From: Drosophila pseudoobscura
Lineage: Eukaryota > Arthropoda > Insecta > Diptera > Drosophilidae
Length of the DNA stretch: 64,000 nt
Direction of reading: 5' to 3'
NCBI RefSeq assembly: GCF_009870125.1
Contig: NC_046681.1
Coordinates: forward strand, 27,736,001 to 27,800,000
Of the stretch, positions 24,758 through 34,393 are shown in pieces. The notes beneath the pieces are model-generated. The model had not been told where the DNA came from. It did not search any database and worked only from the letters and a program-made list of their open reading frames with translations. Position 1 is the stretch's first letter. Each line of letters starts with the position of its first letter. Both the position numbers and the translations under genes were made by a program.

Positions 24758-25620
24758 ACAGGTGATATTTTTTATTTAAGCCCCATTAAATTATACCCTT
24801 TGAAAATTATACTTGTAGATCTATCTTTTCTCTTTACAAAACAGAAAGAATCATGACAATATCTTTAGCCAGTTGGGCGCTGAAAATGTTGAAGTTTCAA
24901 TGCTTTTATTGGTATTAAAATCGCCGCTGGGATATCCTCGGAATAGCCTTCAATAATAGTCCCTCTTATGTCTGATTTCTATATATTTAACTATCTTTTT
25001 TCTATCTTCGGTTTATATTTTAAGGCATTCATTATACTAGATTTTATTGATATTTTATAGATATATAACTAGCAGTTTTTATTGAGGTTATTTTGCGATT
25101 AAACGATTGCTCCTTTTTTCATTTTTCGGAACACGAAAAACCTTTATTTTCACAGGTGATATTTTGTAGGTAAGCCCCGCAATATGCGGGCTTTAAAATT
25201 CTACCTATAGATCCATTTTTTCTCGTTATTACACAAAAAGATTCAAGGCAATATCTTTGGCCAGTTGGGTGCCAAAATTCTTGAAGTTACGTATCTTCGA
25301 ACCAGCCTAGAAATATCTAGTTATAGGGGCTCTTTTGTATGGCTTCTATATATGTGATTAGCTTTCTTCTAAATATGCGAATGGAAAATTCTACCCATAG
25401 ATCAATCTTTCCTCTTTATTAAACAAAAAGATTCAAGGCAATATCCTTAGCCAGTTCAGCGCCAAAATTCTTCAAGTTTCAGGGCTTTCTTGGGCATTTA
25501 AATCCCCTTTGGGGTTACATATCCTCGGAGTAGGCTTGAAATACCCGGCAATAGGGATTCTTTTGTATGGTTTCTATAGTCTTCTCTCTCCAGGTCTTCT
25601 TTCAGGGCATTCCCCTATTC
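24758..25620. repeat. Three diverged head-to-tail copies of a ~230-390 bp unit
   Basis: Copies begin near 24758, 25152 and 25385. Landmarks recur in order: ACAGGTGATATTTT (copies 1 and 2), a CTAC/TAGATC. segment, TCTTTA/ACAAAA.AGATTCA.G.CAATATC, TTAGCCAGTTGGGCGC-like, AAAATTCTTGAAGTTTC-like, TATCCTCGGA-.TAG.CTT and TCTTTTGTATGG.TTCTATA. The third copy lacks the leading segment. No ORF is shared, so this is a non-coding tandem array of unknown origin. Confidence 0.7.
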
Positions 25621-27582
25621 GTATTGCCTGCTCCTACATATATGAGAAGGAGGGTCCCTCATTTGGTTTTATTTGTAGCACGGTGACACATTTTGCTGCC
25701 CGCACTTTATTGCATATCGTTGTAGTTGTCGCTGTCGCTGTGTCCCTGTCGCTGAATACTGCCGGACGGAGAGAGAGAGCAGAGGCGGAGCAGAGCGTGC
25801 CATTGAATTTTTTATGAGAATTTAGAGCAAAAGTTGCTCGTTTCTTTGTTTGTTGTTGGAGTCGGACGACGGACTCCGGACTCCGAACTCCGTTTTTGTG
25901 CTGCTGTTGCACTTTGGAACTTTAATTAAATATTTATTTCAATCATTTTCGGCCAAATGGAAGGAAGGAGACCTACGAAATCCATTCAATGTCAGAGTGA
26001 GATCTCACACACACACACACACACATGCACAGCGGAGAGGGGGTGGGGTGGCCGGGGGGGACAGGGCACTAACATTTGTCATTACACATTAATAGCGCAC
26101 CATTAATCTTTTTCGGACCGGGTCGGAATGGACGCCAGTTCCGGGGTCTGGACCTGGGCCTGAACCTGAATCTGAACCTGAATCTGAATCTGCGGCAGTG
26201 GCAGTGGCAGACGTCGTCTGTCGCACAAAACCGTTAATTAATGTATGCCATTTAGCTGGAAAATTGCAAAAGGGAAACACTCTCACAGACACGTACACGA
26301 ATCTAGAGATGGCAGTCGGACGAGAGGCACGAGGATTACGAAAGGAGAGTCCTGGGAAGCCAGAGATGGCACTGTGATAGACCCAGGAAATGGAGGATGG
26401 AATCTTTAGCCCAATGGCCACCTTTTTGACCATCGCTAGACCCTCAATCACGCTGCCACCACTGCCGCACATGTGTTTGGCCCGGCCCATCATAATGAGC
26501 GCCAATTTAGTGCCCTTTTGAAGGGGTTGGTGGGGCGGGGGGTGGCTTGTGGGTGGTGGCTGGAAGGTAGTCGACTGAGTGGGTGGATGAATGGGCTTTG
26601 GTTGGCCGGCGGGGAGGTGGGGAGTCTTTGTCGCCACCGCAAACAAGCAAAGGCAAAAGCCGCAGCCGAGCAGCCGAGCAGCGACGTGGCTGAGCTCCAG
26701 TGCCCAGCAGGTATGCTTGATTAATGCTTTATAACAAGGAGCGCACACACAAAGCCCACCCCAGTCCCTCCTGCCCTGCCCCTGCCCCTGCTCTGAATGC
26801 ACAAAGTACCCCCCAAACACCACACTCATTGGCATTTGTGTCGCAGGCATCGTGGCTGCATTTTAACATTAATTTAGTGGAATTTAGTGCAGAAAACGAT
26901 GGAAGCCTTTCAGCCACAGCCTCGACACATGTTAATCCCCAATCCTGCCCCCCCGAAAAGCCACGAAAACGGTAATGAGGGTTCCTTGTAAGCTTCGATT
27001 AAGCATCGCTAGGGATTGAGGGGAAGGCAATGGCATGAGCACTGTTTCTTCTAAAACTTTGAACTATTTTCAATTTATTTGTAACCAAAAATAAAATCAC
27101 AGGCCGCCCTTTATCGCTTGGCCGGCGGTTTCTCCTCTGTTGTTTCGGTCCTCAGGGACGATTTCCGTCTCAAGGGCTTCAACGATCTCCGCACCGAGTT
27201 CCTCACTCTATCCCTGGAATTACAAAGAATGGATATAAATATTAAGAAAATTAATACAAATTATTGTCCCTCTCATTCCACTGCCTTAAAGAAAATCCTT
27301 GCCAAACGAGTGAAAATGAAAACGATTTTCCCACTTCTCCTGCGGCGTTTTTTTTGTTTAATTTAATTAAGAAATTACAAACTCTGCGACAGGCCCGATT
27401 ATTATTATTTTCACTCCCTCACGCTGCACTTTTCTGCATGTTTTTTTTTTATATTTTTTTAAATGTAAAAATTCTATTTCTGCTGAGATTTTTTGCCCTT
27501 GAGTGCTTCCTGTGGCGTTCGTTCATTAGGCAAAAGCGGAAGAAAGGCAGCGAAGCGGCAAGAAAAAGTGGAAAAAAATCCA

Positions 27583-27790
27583 CCAGAGAAGGCCTGCTCG
27601 ACCAGGAAGTACCTTGTAGTCATTGAGAGGACTTTGGGGAGATGGGAGTACTCCTAGATGGGAGGGTCTGATAGCTCTTGGGAGATAGAAGAGAAGGCCT
27701 GCTCGACTGGGAAGTACCTGGTAGTCGTGGGAGGACTTTGGGGGGAAGAGAAGGCATGCTCGATCAGGAAATTCCTGGAAGACTTCAGAG
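27583..27790. repeat. Degenerate repeat with GAAGGCCTGCTCGA core, three copies
   Basis: The core AGAAGG(C/A).TGCTCGA plus AGGAAGTACCT.GTAGTC and GAGGACTTTGGGG occurs near 27586, 27691 and 27748. The third copy is the most decayed. Part also appears as GGGAG.ACT-rich spacer sequence. Confidence 0.65.
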
Positions 27791-29065
27791 AGAGACAGGA
27801 AGCATTGCCTGTAAAATCACATGATATTCAGGGAGCTCCCCACACAATATACCCCTAGTTCCCCCCCATTCGACTGTGGGGTATATGGAAAGCTAAACCT
27901 AAAATGAAAAGTGAAAAAGTGAACAAAAAAAGGAGGAGATGGTGGAGGAGAGAGTGTGTCTAAAGAGTTGAAAGGTTTATTCACTTTGCCGTCTGGTGCC
28001 TCGAAGGGCGGCCATGGTAATGGAGACACATTTTCCGAGCTGAACATTAAGTAATTATAAGTTGGAGCCGGGAGCCGGCAGTCGGGAGCCAGGAGTTGGC
28101 TCAAAAGTTGCAAGTTGGCATTCTGCATCTGGCCAAACATATTGCATGCCGACAGACACTGCGTATGCGTAATGTGTTGAATAATTAAATTGTCAAACAA
28201 TTGTCCTTCTTCGAAGGAGAAGAGACGGGAAAATGTTGACTCTTGACTGGGATTGGGATTGGGATTGGGCTTGGAATTGGAATCCATTGTCCGACTGGCT
28301 CTGCTCTGGAAAATGCTGCTTAATCATCTTTAATTGAAGAGCACTTGATGCCACTCGATGGAAACGCCAATTGGGGTTTGGGGGGCATTGTTTCTAATCC
28401 TGTTTTAATCTCCATCCGAATTTGCATTTAGTTTTTGTGGGAATATTCATGTGCTCGCTGATGGGTTTGCAATCATCAAAATGCTTTCAATTAAACTGTA
28501 TTTATTATTCAGCAGCAGATAAAACAACAATCAACTCTGGTCTTGCTTCTCTCTTTTTTTGGCAGCGAATTTTGTGAGCAAACAAATTTTAATTGAATTT
28601 GATTTTGTTGCCATTTGATGGCCGCCAAAGAACTACCAATATCGTGTTTATGATTTCTTTTCAACATTTATTTGCCTGTCAGGAGGGGGGATAGCAGGAG
28701 GGGGAGCTCTCTATTCAAGTGGCAAAAGCTTTTAGTCAGATTGGCAGGATTTCCTAAAGATTCCACCGCAAATCTGTTGAGTAATGAACAGACGATTCGA
28801 TGTGTGTGTGGGCAGGTCCCTGGACGTTCAAGGATTAGTTTGAGAGATGAATATCCATCTATTTGTGAATATTAATCGTTATATGTACAGAGAATTCCGT
28901 TTTAAATGTATAATAATCGGGGAGCTGCCCAGGGAATGTGCCATCAAGGGATTGGACTCCAAAGACGACGAATCCGCTTAGGACACTCCCAGTTTTGGGC
29001 ATGGAATGCTCTGCAGAGGTTAACGTTTTAATCAGGCGTATATTACCGTGTATTCCTGCACTTTC

Positions 29066-30185
29066 TTACCAGTTCCTGCCGCCACCTCCAGCTTTATTCG
29101 GACCGCCAGCGTCATCCGCGCCGGGCCCGTTATCATTATCGTCCCTGGGCTCCGGTTTAGCCTCGACTTTTCTCTCAGGCTCGGCTTCTTTTCTCTCAGG
29201 CTCGGCTTCTTTTCTCTCGGGCTCCGGTTGTTTTTTCTGCGGCTGCTCTTCCCTTTTCTCAGGGCCCTCGTCTTTTTTCCCAGGCTCCCCTTCTTTGCCC
29301 TCTTCTGAGCCCTCTCCTTCGGTCTCCCTCTCTTCGCTGGACTCTTGCTGGGCCTGAGACAGTCTCGACCTTGCCCTGGGCTTCGACTTGGGCCTGGGAG
29401 GAGGCGCTTCTCTGCTGAGCGGGGCGATGCCGAACCATTCGGGCCTGAACTGGGCGAGTGTCTCGAGGCGCACGGCCGCCCGCTCGGACCAGCACTGGGG
29501 CAGGCCCTTCTCGGGCACCATGACCACCTTCAGGCGGGCATCCGATGCCGCCTGCACGCCCTTGATGGTCCCGTCGAAGACCAGCGTGCTGCTGGCGTCG
29601 GCCTCCCCCAGCCGGGACATGGCGATCAGGTAGACATCCGGCTCCGGCTTGGGCTGCTTCAGCTGCGGATCGTCGGCGCAGACCAGCGTCTCGAAGTGCT
29701 GGAAGAAGGCCTCCCGGCCGCGGATCTTCTGGCAGTAGAGGGCCTCGCAGCTGGAGCTGATCAGAGCCATGCCGATGCAGCACTTCTTCAGGTGGCGGAC
29801 GAGTCGCTCCACGCCCTCCATCAGGGGCGGATTGCCGATCAGCTCCGAGGCCCGCTCGTTGACCTGCAGCAGGAAGTGCTCCCAGGACACGGGTATCCTG
29901 CACTTGCGGACAATCAGCTCCGCCATCTCGCCCGTGGCCATGACCCCCACCTGCAGCAGCAGCACCTCCGGCACCTGGCGATCGTAGCTGGCCGCCAGCT
30001 CGATGAGGGCTCGTCGATAGACGTTGCGGGTATCTATCATTTGGGGAGTTGCCAATTAGGATTCTAGGCCAGTGGAAAAACCTCTCACCGAACACCGAAC
30101 TCTCCAGATCGAAGATGCAGTAGCAAATGTTCGGCTCGCAGCAGCTTGGGGCACAGCCCACGGGTTGGCAGCATCTGTTGCACAT
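29066..30185 (-). CDS. GS1-like HAD family protein with charged C-terminal tail
   Basis: Two exons on the minus strand: 30185-30089 and 30033-29066, giving 354 aa. The intron (GTGAG...AG) splits the Asp codon after the first HAD motif, the same place as in the GS1-like pair further right, so these are paralogs. Family: GS1/pseudouridine-5'-phosphatase-like HAD hydrolases. Seen here: a Cys-rich N-terminus (eight Cys in residues 2-23), motif I FDLESS with the nucleophile Asp26 kept but the general-acid Asp changed to Glu28, motif II ISSS, a Lys in LKQPKPEPDVY, and motif IV changed from the usual FEDSPNG to FDGTIKG. After about residue 235 comes a ~115-residue tail rich in Glu, Pro, Lys and Arg, with PERKEAE repeats, unlike any HAD protein I know. 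Phosphatase activity is doubtful. An upstream non-ATG frame extension exists but ATG at 30185 is the first ATG. Confidence 0.8.
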
Positions 30186-30764
30186 TCTCTTACGTGACGA
30201 AGGAAGTTTTCGAACAATTTTTAACAATTTTCAAACAGCATTTACCGAATTTTGTACACATAAAACTGACAAAGAATTTCCAAGTCGATCAAAGTTGGAT
30301 ATGACAACATTTGGCCCCCTCCCCCCCATCACCTATATAATGTACAAAATGGTTGGAACAGTCAGAGCAGTCGAACAGCTGACAAAATTGTCTGTTTCCA
30401 ACACTGCCAGACGGCAAAATTTAGATCTGGACCGAAAGCATCGATGTTTCTACAGCACTGCTGCGAAATATATATAGAAATCTCCTATATAGAAATTCAG
30501 AGTCCAAGAAATTAAATGTATATTTTATTTAATTTGTTACGAATTAAATAGCTGGATTTTCCTTGAATTTTATGGTTTTTTGCCTTGTCATTAGCTATCG
30601 ATACATCGTGTATCGCAATGCATTCTCAAATTCTCCCATTCTCCCATCACTAGCCGCCGAAGCGACGCATCGAAAAGCATCTGGCAAAATTTCCGAAAGG
30701 AAAGGATTTCCTGCAGAGAGTCTGAATTTCCCTCGAAGAGTCGCTAAAAGCCAAAAAGCAGCCA
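30186..30764. promoter_or_regulatory. Divergent promoter region with DRE
   Basis: This 580-bp region lies between the starts of the minus-strand GS1-like gene and the plus-strand chromoshadow gene. It carries TATCGATA (DRE octamer, bound by DREF) at 30596-30603, about 160 bp before the chromoshadow ATG. It probably also contains that gene's 5' untranslated region. Confidence 0.55.
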
Positions 30765-31187
30765 ATGAAGCGGGGAGAAATAGGGTCACCAGCCAAAAAC
30801 ACGCGCAGCAAGCGCAAGACCATCCTGGAGGGGGCCGACCCGTTCGAGCGCGGCTTGGAGCCGGCTAAGATACTGGGCGCCAGCGTCAACTCGTCGGGTC
30901 AACTCACATTCCTGATGAAATGGAAGGGCATCGACAGTCTCGATAAGGTGAGTGCCAAAGTGGCCCACATAAAATGTCCACAGCTGGTCATTGCCTTCTA
31001 CGAGGAGCGCGTGGTCTTCGAAAAGAAGGACACCGCCCCTGGCAGCACTGCTGCCGGATCAGACGACGAACAGGAAGAGAATGACGAGGCCCAAACCGAG
31101 GTTAAAACCGAGATCAAAACCGAGGCCGAGGACCAGAATTCGGATAATGGAGACGACGAGCTTTCAGTCGGAGAAACCTACAACTGA
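30765..31187 (+). CDS. Chromoshadow-domain-only HP1-related protein
   Basis: Single-exon 140-aa protein. A chromoshadow domain spans about residues 25-87: [28 protein letters not shown], then [12 protein letters not shown]. It is closest in wording to HP1b as I remember it. There is no chromodomain. The N-terminus is short and basic (NTRSKRK); the C-terminal 50 residues are acidic with [10 protein letters not shown]-type repeats. HP1 chromoshadow domains dimerise and bind PxVxL proteins. The isoleucine equivalent to HP1a Ile191 (dimer interface) is kept, whereas the tryptophan equivalent to HP1a Trp200 (partner binding) is Phe. The architecture resembles Umbrea/HP6, a young chromoshadow-only HP1b derivative in the melanogaster lineage, but independent origin is possible. 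Poly(A) signal AATAAA at 31242. A GTGAGT...CAG stretch inside the domain is only 36 bp and encodes conserved residues, so it is not an intron. Confidence 0.85.
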   Translation: MKRGEIGSPAKNTRSKRKTILEGADPFERGLEPAKILGASVNSSGQLTFLMKWKGIDSLDKVSAKVAHIKCPQLVIAFYEERVVFEKKDTAPGSTAAGSDDEQEENDEAQTEVKTEIKTEAEDQNSDNGDDELSVGETYN

Positions 31188-31303
31188 GCATATTCCCCAT
31201 AACCTCACAATAACCTATACAAATTGAATGTTCTAGAATCGAATAAAACACACATCTCTCATTGTTCTTGTATTTTTTTGCATTTTATTGTGGATCTCAG
31301 CGG

Positions 31304-31618
31304 CTAAGTCGGAGCTTGGTCCTCGACGCCGTGCCGCACAACGACTAAGCCACACAATTTTCCATCACACCAGGAGAGTTTCAGATCCAGCGGCTGAACC
31401 GCCACCAGATGGTCACCTTCGCCATGCTCGGCCTCGGCAGCACCCAGCGGCACCGAGTCGCCCTCCAGAGGCTCGGTCTTTGGCTTGGCCGCCGGACACT
31501 CCTGCTCGGGTCCGCGATGCTCCACCTCCCAGCAGAGATGCGGCGTGTACTTCGTGGAAGGTTGGTCACACATGAACGTCTCGTTGGAGGCATTTTGCTG
31601 CGCAGAGTCTTGCTTCAT
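31304..31618 (-). CDS. Small protein, left-arm copy, unknown function
   Basis: 104 aa, starting at ATG 31618, immediately after a likely 3' splice site in the 5' untranslated region (a GTAAAA donor upstream is conserved in the right-arm copy). The first ~55 residues align with the 91-aa protein in the right arm: both have QDS.QQ.ASNETF near the N-terminus, then T...YTP/FTP..., and KPKT..LEGDS. After that the two differ completely. This copy continues with a neutral segment including DLKLSWCDGKLCGLVVV. A DRE (31958) lies upstream. I do not recognise the family. The position inside an inverted duplication and the conserved N-terminus argue that it is a real gene. Confidence 0.6.
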   Translation of the reverse strand: MKQDSAQQNASNETFMCDQPSTKYTPHLCWEVEHRGPEQECPAAKPKTEPLEGDSVPLGAAEAEHGEGDHLVAVQPLDLKLSWCDGKLCGLVVVRHGVEDQAPT

Positions 31619-31957
31619 TCTGGATTGATCTGGCAAAAAGAATACTTTATTTAGGCGTCCATTTCACAGTTTTTTACCTCGAACCTACCACAAGCGAAGA
31701 AGAAGAGAACGAAAAGTCAACAATTACTTGCCAATTGGCAGGAAAAAGAAGAAGAAGCCACGCGTTTGGGGAAAATTAGCGCCATGGAGGGGGGAAAATG
31801 GTCACATCGAAAAATAGTATTTATCGGGTACGCTGGATCATCCCCCCAATGAATATTCCCGCTTGAAATAAACTCCAAAGACACCATAGACATTAAACTA
31901 TCCGAAAACATTCTTATTTTTATTTCATTAATAGAAATCTACTCAAGTATCGAGAGC

Positions 31958-31965
31958 TATCGATA
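31958..31965. promoter_or_regulatory. DRE octamer TATCGATA, left arm
   Basis: A palindromic DREF site between the minus-strand 104-aa gene and the plus-strand small-ORF transcript, so it could serve both. Conserved at the mirrored position in the right arm. Confidence 0.6.
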
Positions 31966-32261
31966 CCACAAAGCTTGGAAATTGCGAATAATTTTGTGAT
32001 CTCCGAGAAATTATCTGTGGCAATGCTCAATAAAGCGTTCTCGCCATGAATGCCCTTTGACATTGGACTCTGGCAACATTCCTGCGAAGAGAGCGAGAGA
32101 GAGAGAGATGCATGAGAGACAAAGACACAGAACTAGTGTTGGACAGTGTTGGGAAGCGAGCCAGGAAGCTGTGTCTTGTGTCTCTTTCACTTCGGGGAAA
32201 AAATAATTAGGAAAACCACAAAAGTGCTTCAAGTGTTTCATTACCTTTGGAAAAAACAACA

Positions 32262-32572
32262 ATGGAGTACGGGGATTCCGAGGATTACGAGCATGCCTCT
32301 CCGCTGCGCTCTCCGCCGGCCACTCCTCCGCTGATATGAAAGGAGTGCTAGAATACAGTGGATTCAAAATGTATTCTAGAGCTTCTCAGTACAGGCATCG
32401 TCTGCCGATCAGCCCGTTGCCAGTCGCCGCCGCGAGCCCCAAACTCACTGCCAGCCAACATCCAGGATGTCCCCCTCGGCTTTGGTGGGGCCTGGACTTG
32501 GACCATCGAAGAGGCCCCTGGAGGGCTACTCATTGCTTTCCTCTTGTGTATCCGTCTCTGATGGAATTCTGA
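32262..32572 (+). CDS. Two overlapping small ORFs (25 and 78 aa), left arm
   Basis: ORF1 at 32262-32339 starts MEYGDSEDYEHASPL. ORF2 at 32336-32572 starts MKGVLEYSGFKMYS. The ORF1 stop and ORF2 start overlap as ATGA. Both ORFs and the ATGA overlap are kept in the diverged right-arm copy, where ORF1 is 16 aa and ORF2 74 aa. The two indels between the copies in this stretch are 27 and 12 bases, both multiples of three. Just past the ORF2 stop, single-base indels appear. That pattern favours translation but the sample is small. No domain is recognised. An alternative is a decayed gene or a non-coding RNA. Confidence 0.35.
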
Positions 32573-32763
32573 AGGTTCGTCCCCAAGTGGATTGGGAATC
32601 CGTTGGAGTTTTTTCTAGGAACTTTGATCCCTACTTCCGCTACACATTTTGAATGGCCAGAAACATAACGCCACTCCCTTTTCTTTCTTCTTCTTTGAGA
32701 GATCTGAAGGAAGCATCGTCTGCTGTGGTGGATTCTCCTGCAGGAGGCACTCTGCAGGTCTCT

Positions 32764-33474
32764 TCAGAAGGGGGGCAGTCCAAAGTACTGCGGCCTGAAG
32801 GCCTCCAGCGAGCGGAGCCTCAGTGTGGCCGGAGCACTGAGTCGAATGGAGAGCAGGGGATCCGGCACGAGCACAACCTGCATGCCGGCGGCCAAGGCAG
32901 CCTCCATGCCCAGCAGCGAGGACTCCAGCACCAGGCAGTTCTCCGGCTCCGGGGGATCCTTGAAGCGAGCGGCGGCTGTGAGGAATATATCCGGAGAGGG
33001 CTTGCACCGCTTCACCTCCGAGTCGGAGCCGCCGACGACCGCGTGCTGGAAGACCTCGAAGAGCTGGGCGTGGGGACGCACCTTGAGGTCGTACGACTCT
33101 CGACTGCCGCTCGTCTCGAGGGCCAGGGGCACGTGGGAGGCGTGCAGGTGGCGCAGGAGGCGCTCCGCGCCGGGCATCAGGCCCACGGACCCCAAGTGGT
33201 CCCGACTGTGGAGCCTGTGGAGGCGCTGGAACTGCGTGCGGCTGAGGGGCAGGCCGTAGCTGTCGATGATCATGTCCGCCGACTCCGGGGAGGGCTTGCC
33301 CATGCACCGCAGCTTCAGGTCGAAGCCGTAGATGTGGCCGAAGGGGTCGAGGATCTGCTGCACCGCCCGCGTGTTCAGGCGCTCGCTGTCGAGCAGGAGG
33401 CCGTCCAGCTCGAAGATGCAGTGGGTCACGGGTCGGAAGCAGCAGTGCCGCGACGAGGAAACCAATTCCGACAT
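32764..33474 (-). CDS. GS1-like HAD pseudoenzyme, left-arm copy
   Basis: Intronless 236-aa protein of the GS1/pseudouridine-5'-phosphatase HAD family; normal length (about 230 aa). The body follows the family closely: MPGAERLLRHLHASHVPLAL, CKPSPDIFLTAAARF and GMQVVLVPDP. Catalytic positions differ. Motif I reads FELDGLLLDSE, so the nucleophilic Asp is Glu22, and motif IV reads LESSLLG where active members have FEDSPNG. The motif II Thr/Ser position (ETSGS) and the motif III Lys are kept. HAD phosphatases form a phospho-Asp intermediate, so loss of this Asp should abolish normal catalysis. It lies 119 bp downstream of the two-exon HAD gene, same strand. The right-arm copy differs at one residue (Gln for Glu in HA(Q/E)LF). 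Confidence 0.88.
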   Translation of the reverse strand: MSELVSSSRHCCFRPVTHCIFELDGLLLDSERLNTRAVQQILDPFGHIYGFDLKLRCMGKPSPESADMIIDSYGLPLSRTQFQRLHRLHSRDHLGSVGLMPGAERLLRHLHASHVPLALETSGSRESYDLKVRPHAQLFEVFQHAVVGGSDSEVKRCKPSPDIFLTAAARFKDPPEPENCLVLESSLLGMEAALAAGMQVVLVPDPLLSIRLSAPATLRLRSLEAFRPQYFGLPPF

Positions 33475-33592
33475 TTTCCTGCGATTCTAAGAGATTCTAA
33501 GAGATTCTGAGATTCTATTTTTTTGTTTTTTCTTCTAGTAAACTTTGAATTTTGATGGATACAACCCGATCGGATCCGATAGAATGTGCTCT

Positions 33593-34393
33593 CTACCCGA
33601 ACTCGAACTTTGAACAGGTGTCGTAGTGGGGCAGGCCGAAAAGCTGCGGCTCGAAGTCCGCCATCGAGTCGAGCACCTGCGTGGCGCCTGTCCTCTGCTC
33701 CGAGGGCACCCGGGGATCGGGGATCATCACCACCTGCATGCCGGCGGCGATGCCCGCCTGCAGGCCGTTGGGGGAGTCCTCGAAGACCAGACACTGGCCG
33801 GGGTCCGGCGCCGGGTGGAAGCGGGAGGCGGCCAGCAGGAAGATGTCCGGGTGGGGCTTGCCCCGGCCCGGCCTTAGCTCCGGGTCATCGCCACAGACCA
33901 CGTGGTGCAGGGCGGGGAACAGGTCCCTGTGCGGCTGCGACTTGGTGTGGAAGGCGGCCTGCACCGAGCTCGTGGCTATGGCCATGGGAATGCGGTGATC
34001 GTGGAGGTGCAGCATCAGGTCCTTGACCCCCGGCAGCAGCTGGACATTGTTGATGCGTCCGAAGACCACGGAGTCGAATATCTTCAGGTACTCGACCGGC
34101 GTCAGCGGCAGCTGCAGCTCCTCGACCAGCTGCCGGGCGGACTGGAGGGCCGGCATGCCCATGTACCGCAGCTTCATCTCGTACGTGTAGCTCTTGCCGA
34201 ACGGCGCCACGATCTCGTTGATCACATCCGAGTACATGTTTTCGGTGTCTAAGGAGTGATTGATGATTGATGGAGATTGATGGAGTAATCGAATGGGAAT
34301 GGGAATGGGAATGTGCAGGGGCCTACCCAAGACGGTCCCATCGCTGTCGAAGATGATGTGCGTGACGGGCTTGTAGCAGGCCCTGGAAGCCAT
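33593..34393 (-). CDS. GS1-like HAD phosphatase, left-arm copy
   Basis: Two exons, 34393-34327 and 34248-33593, coding 240 aa. The intron (GTAGGC...TTAG, 78 bp, with TTCCCA repeats) splits the Asp codon after motif I. The GS1-like HAD family dephosphorylates small phosphorylated substrates; vertebrate PUDP acts on pseudouridine 5'-phosphate. Seen here: motif I FDSDGTVLDTE with Asp16 and Asp18, motif II IATSS, motif III GKPHPDIFLLAASRF and motif IV FEDSPNG. All catalytic residues are in place, so it should be an active hydrolase. Start: ATG 34393 gives the family-length N-terminus; frames extending further upstream lack an ATG. The encoded protein is identical to the right-arm copy. D. melanogaster relatives by memory include Gs1l and CG5556/CG5561/CG5565. 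Confidence 0.92.
   Translation of the reverse strand: MASRACYKPVTHIIFDSDGTVLGRPLHIPIPIPIRLLHQSPSIINHSLDTENMYSDVINEIVAPFGKSYTYEMKLRYMGMPALQSARQLVEELQLPLTPVEYLKIFDSVVFGRINNVQLLPGVKDLMLHLHDHRIPMAIATSSVQAAFHTKSQPHRDLFPALHHVVCGDDPELRPGRGKPHPDIFLLAASRFHPAPDPGQCLVFEDSPNGLQAGIAAGMQVVMIPDPRVPSEQRTGATQVLDSMADFEPQLFGLPHYDTCSKFEFG

Larger units (their letters stand above)
18375..29065. other. Long non-coding, repeat-rich stretch
   Basis: About 10.7 kb without a convincing gene. It holds related degenerate blocks at 18.8-19.2 kb, an AAT-rich block at 21960-22370, a 12-mer C/T array at 23.1-23.2 kb, a GTCCGT hexamer array near 24280-24317, a three-copy diverged repeat at 24.76-25.62 kb, an AC array near 26010, and a three-copy degenerate repeat at 27.58-27.80 kb. 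Frames over 100 codons here are products of simple repeats or lack any recognised domain. Confidence 0.6.

Noticed and set aside
26089-26850. 253-codon minus-strand frame
   Set aside because: Contains Ser/Asp-Gly/Pro repeats from simple sequence and no recognisable domain; antisense frames overlap it.
29345-30067. 240-codon plus-strand frame
   Set aside because: Antisense shadow of the GC-rich GS1-like gene.
30950-30985. GTGAGT...CAG as an intron in the chromoshadow gene
   Set aside because: 36 bp is shorter than usable fly introns, and the residues it encodes align with the HP1 chromoshadow domain.
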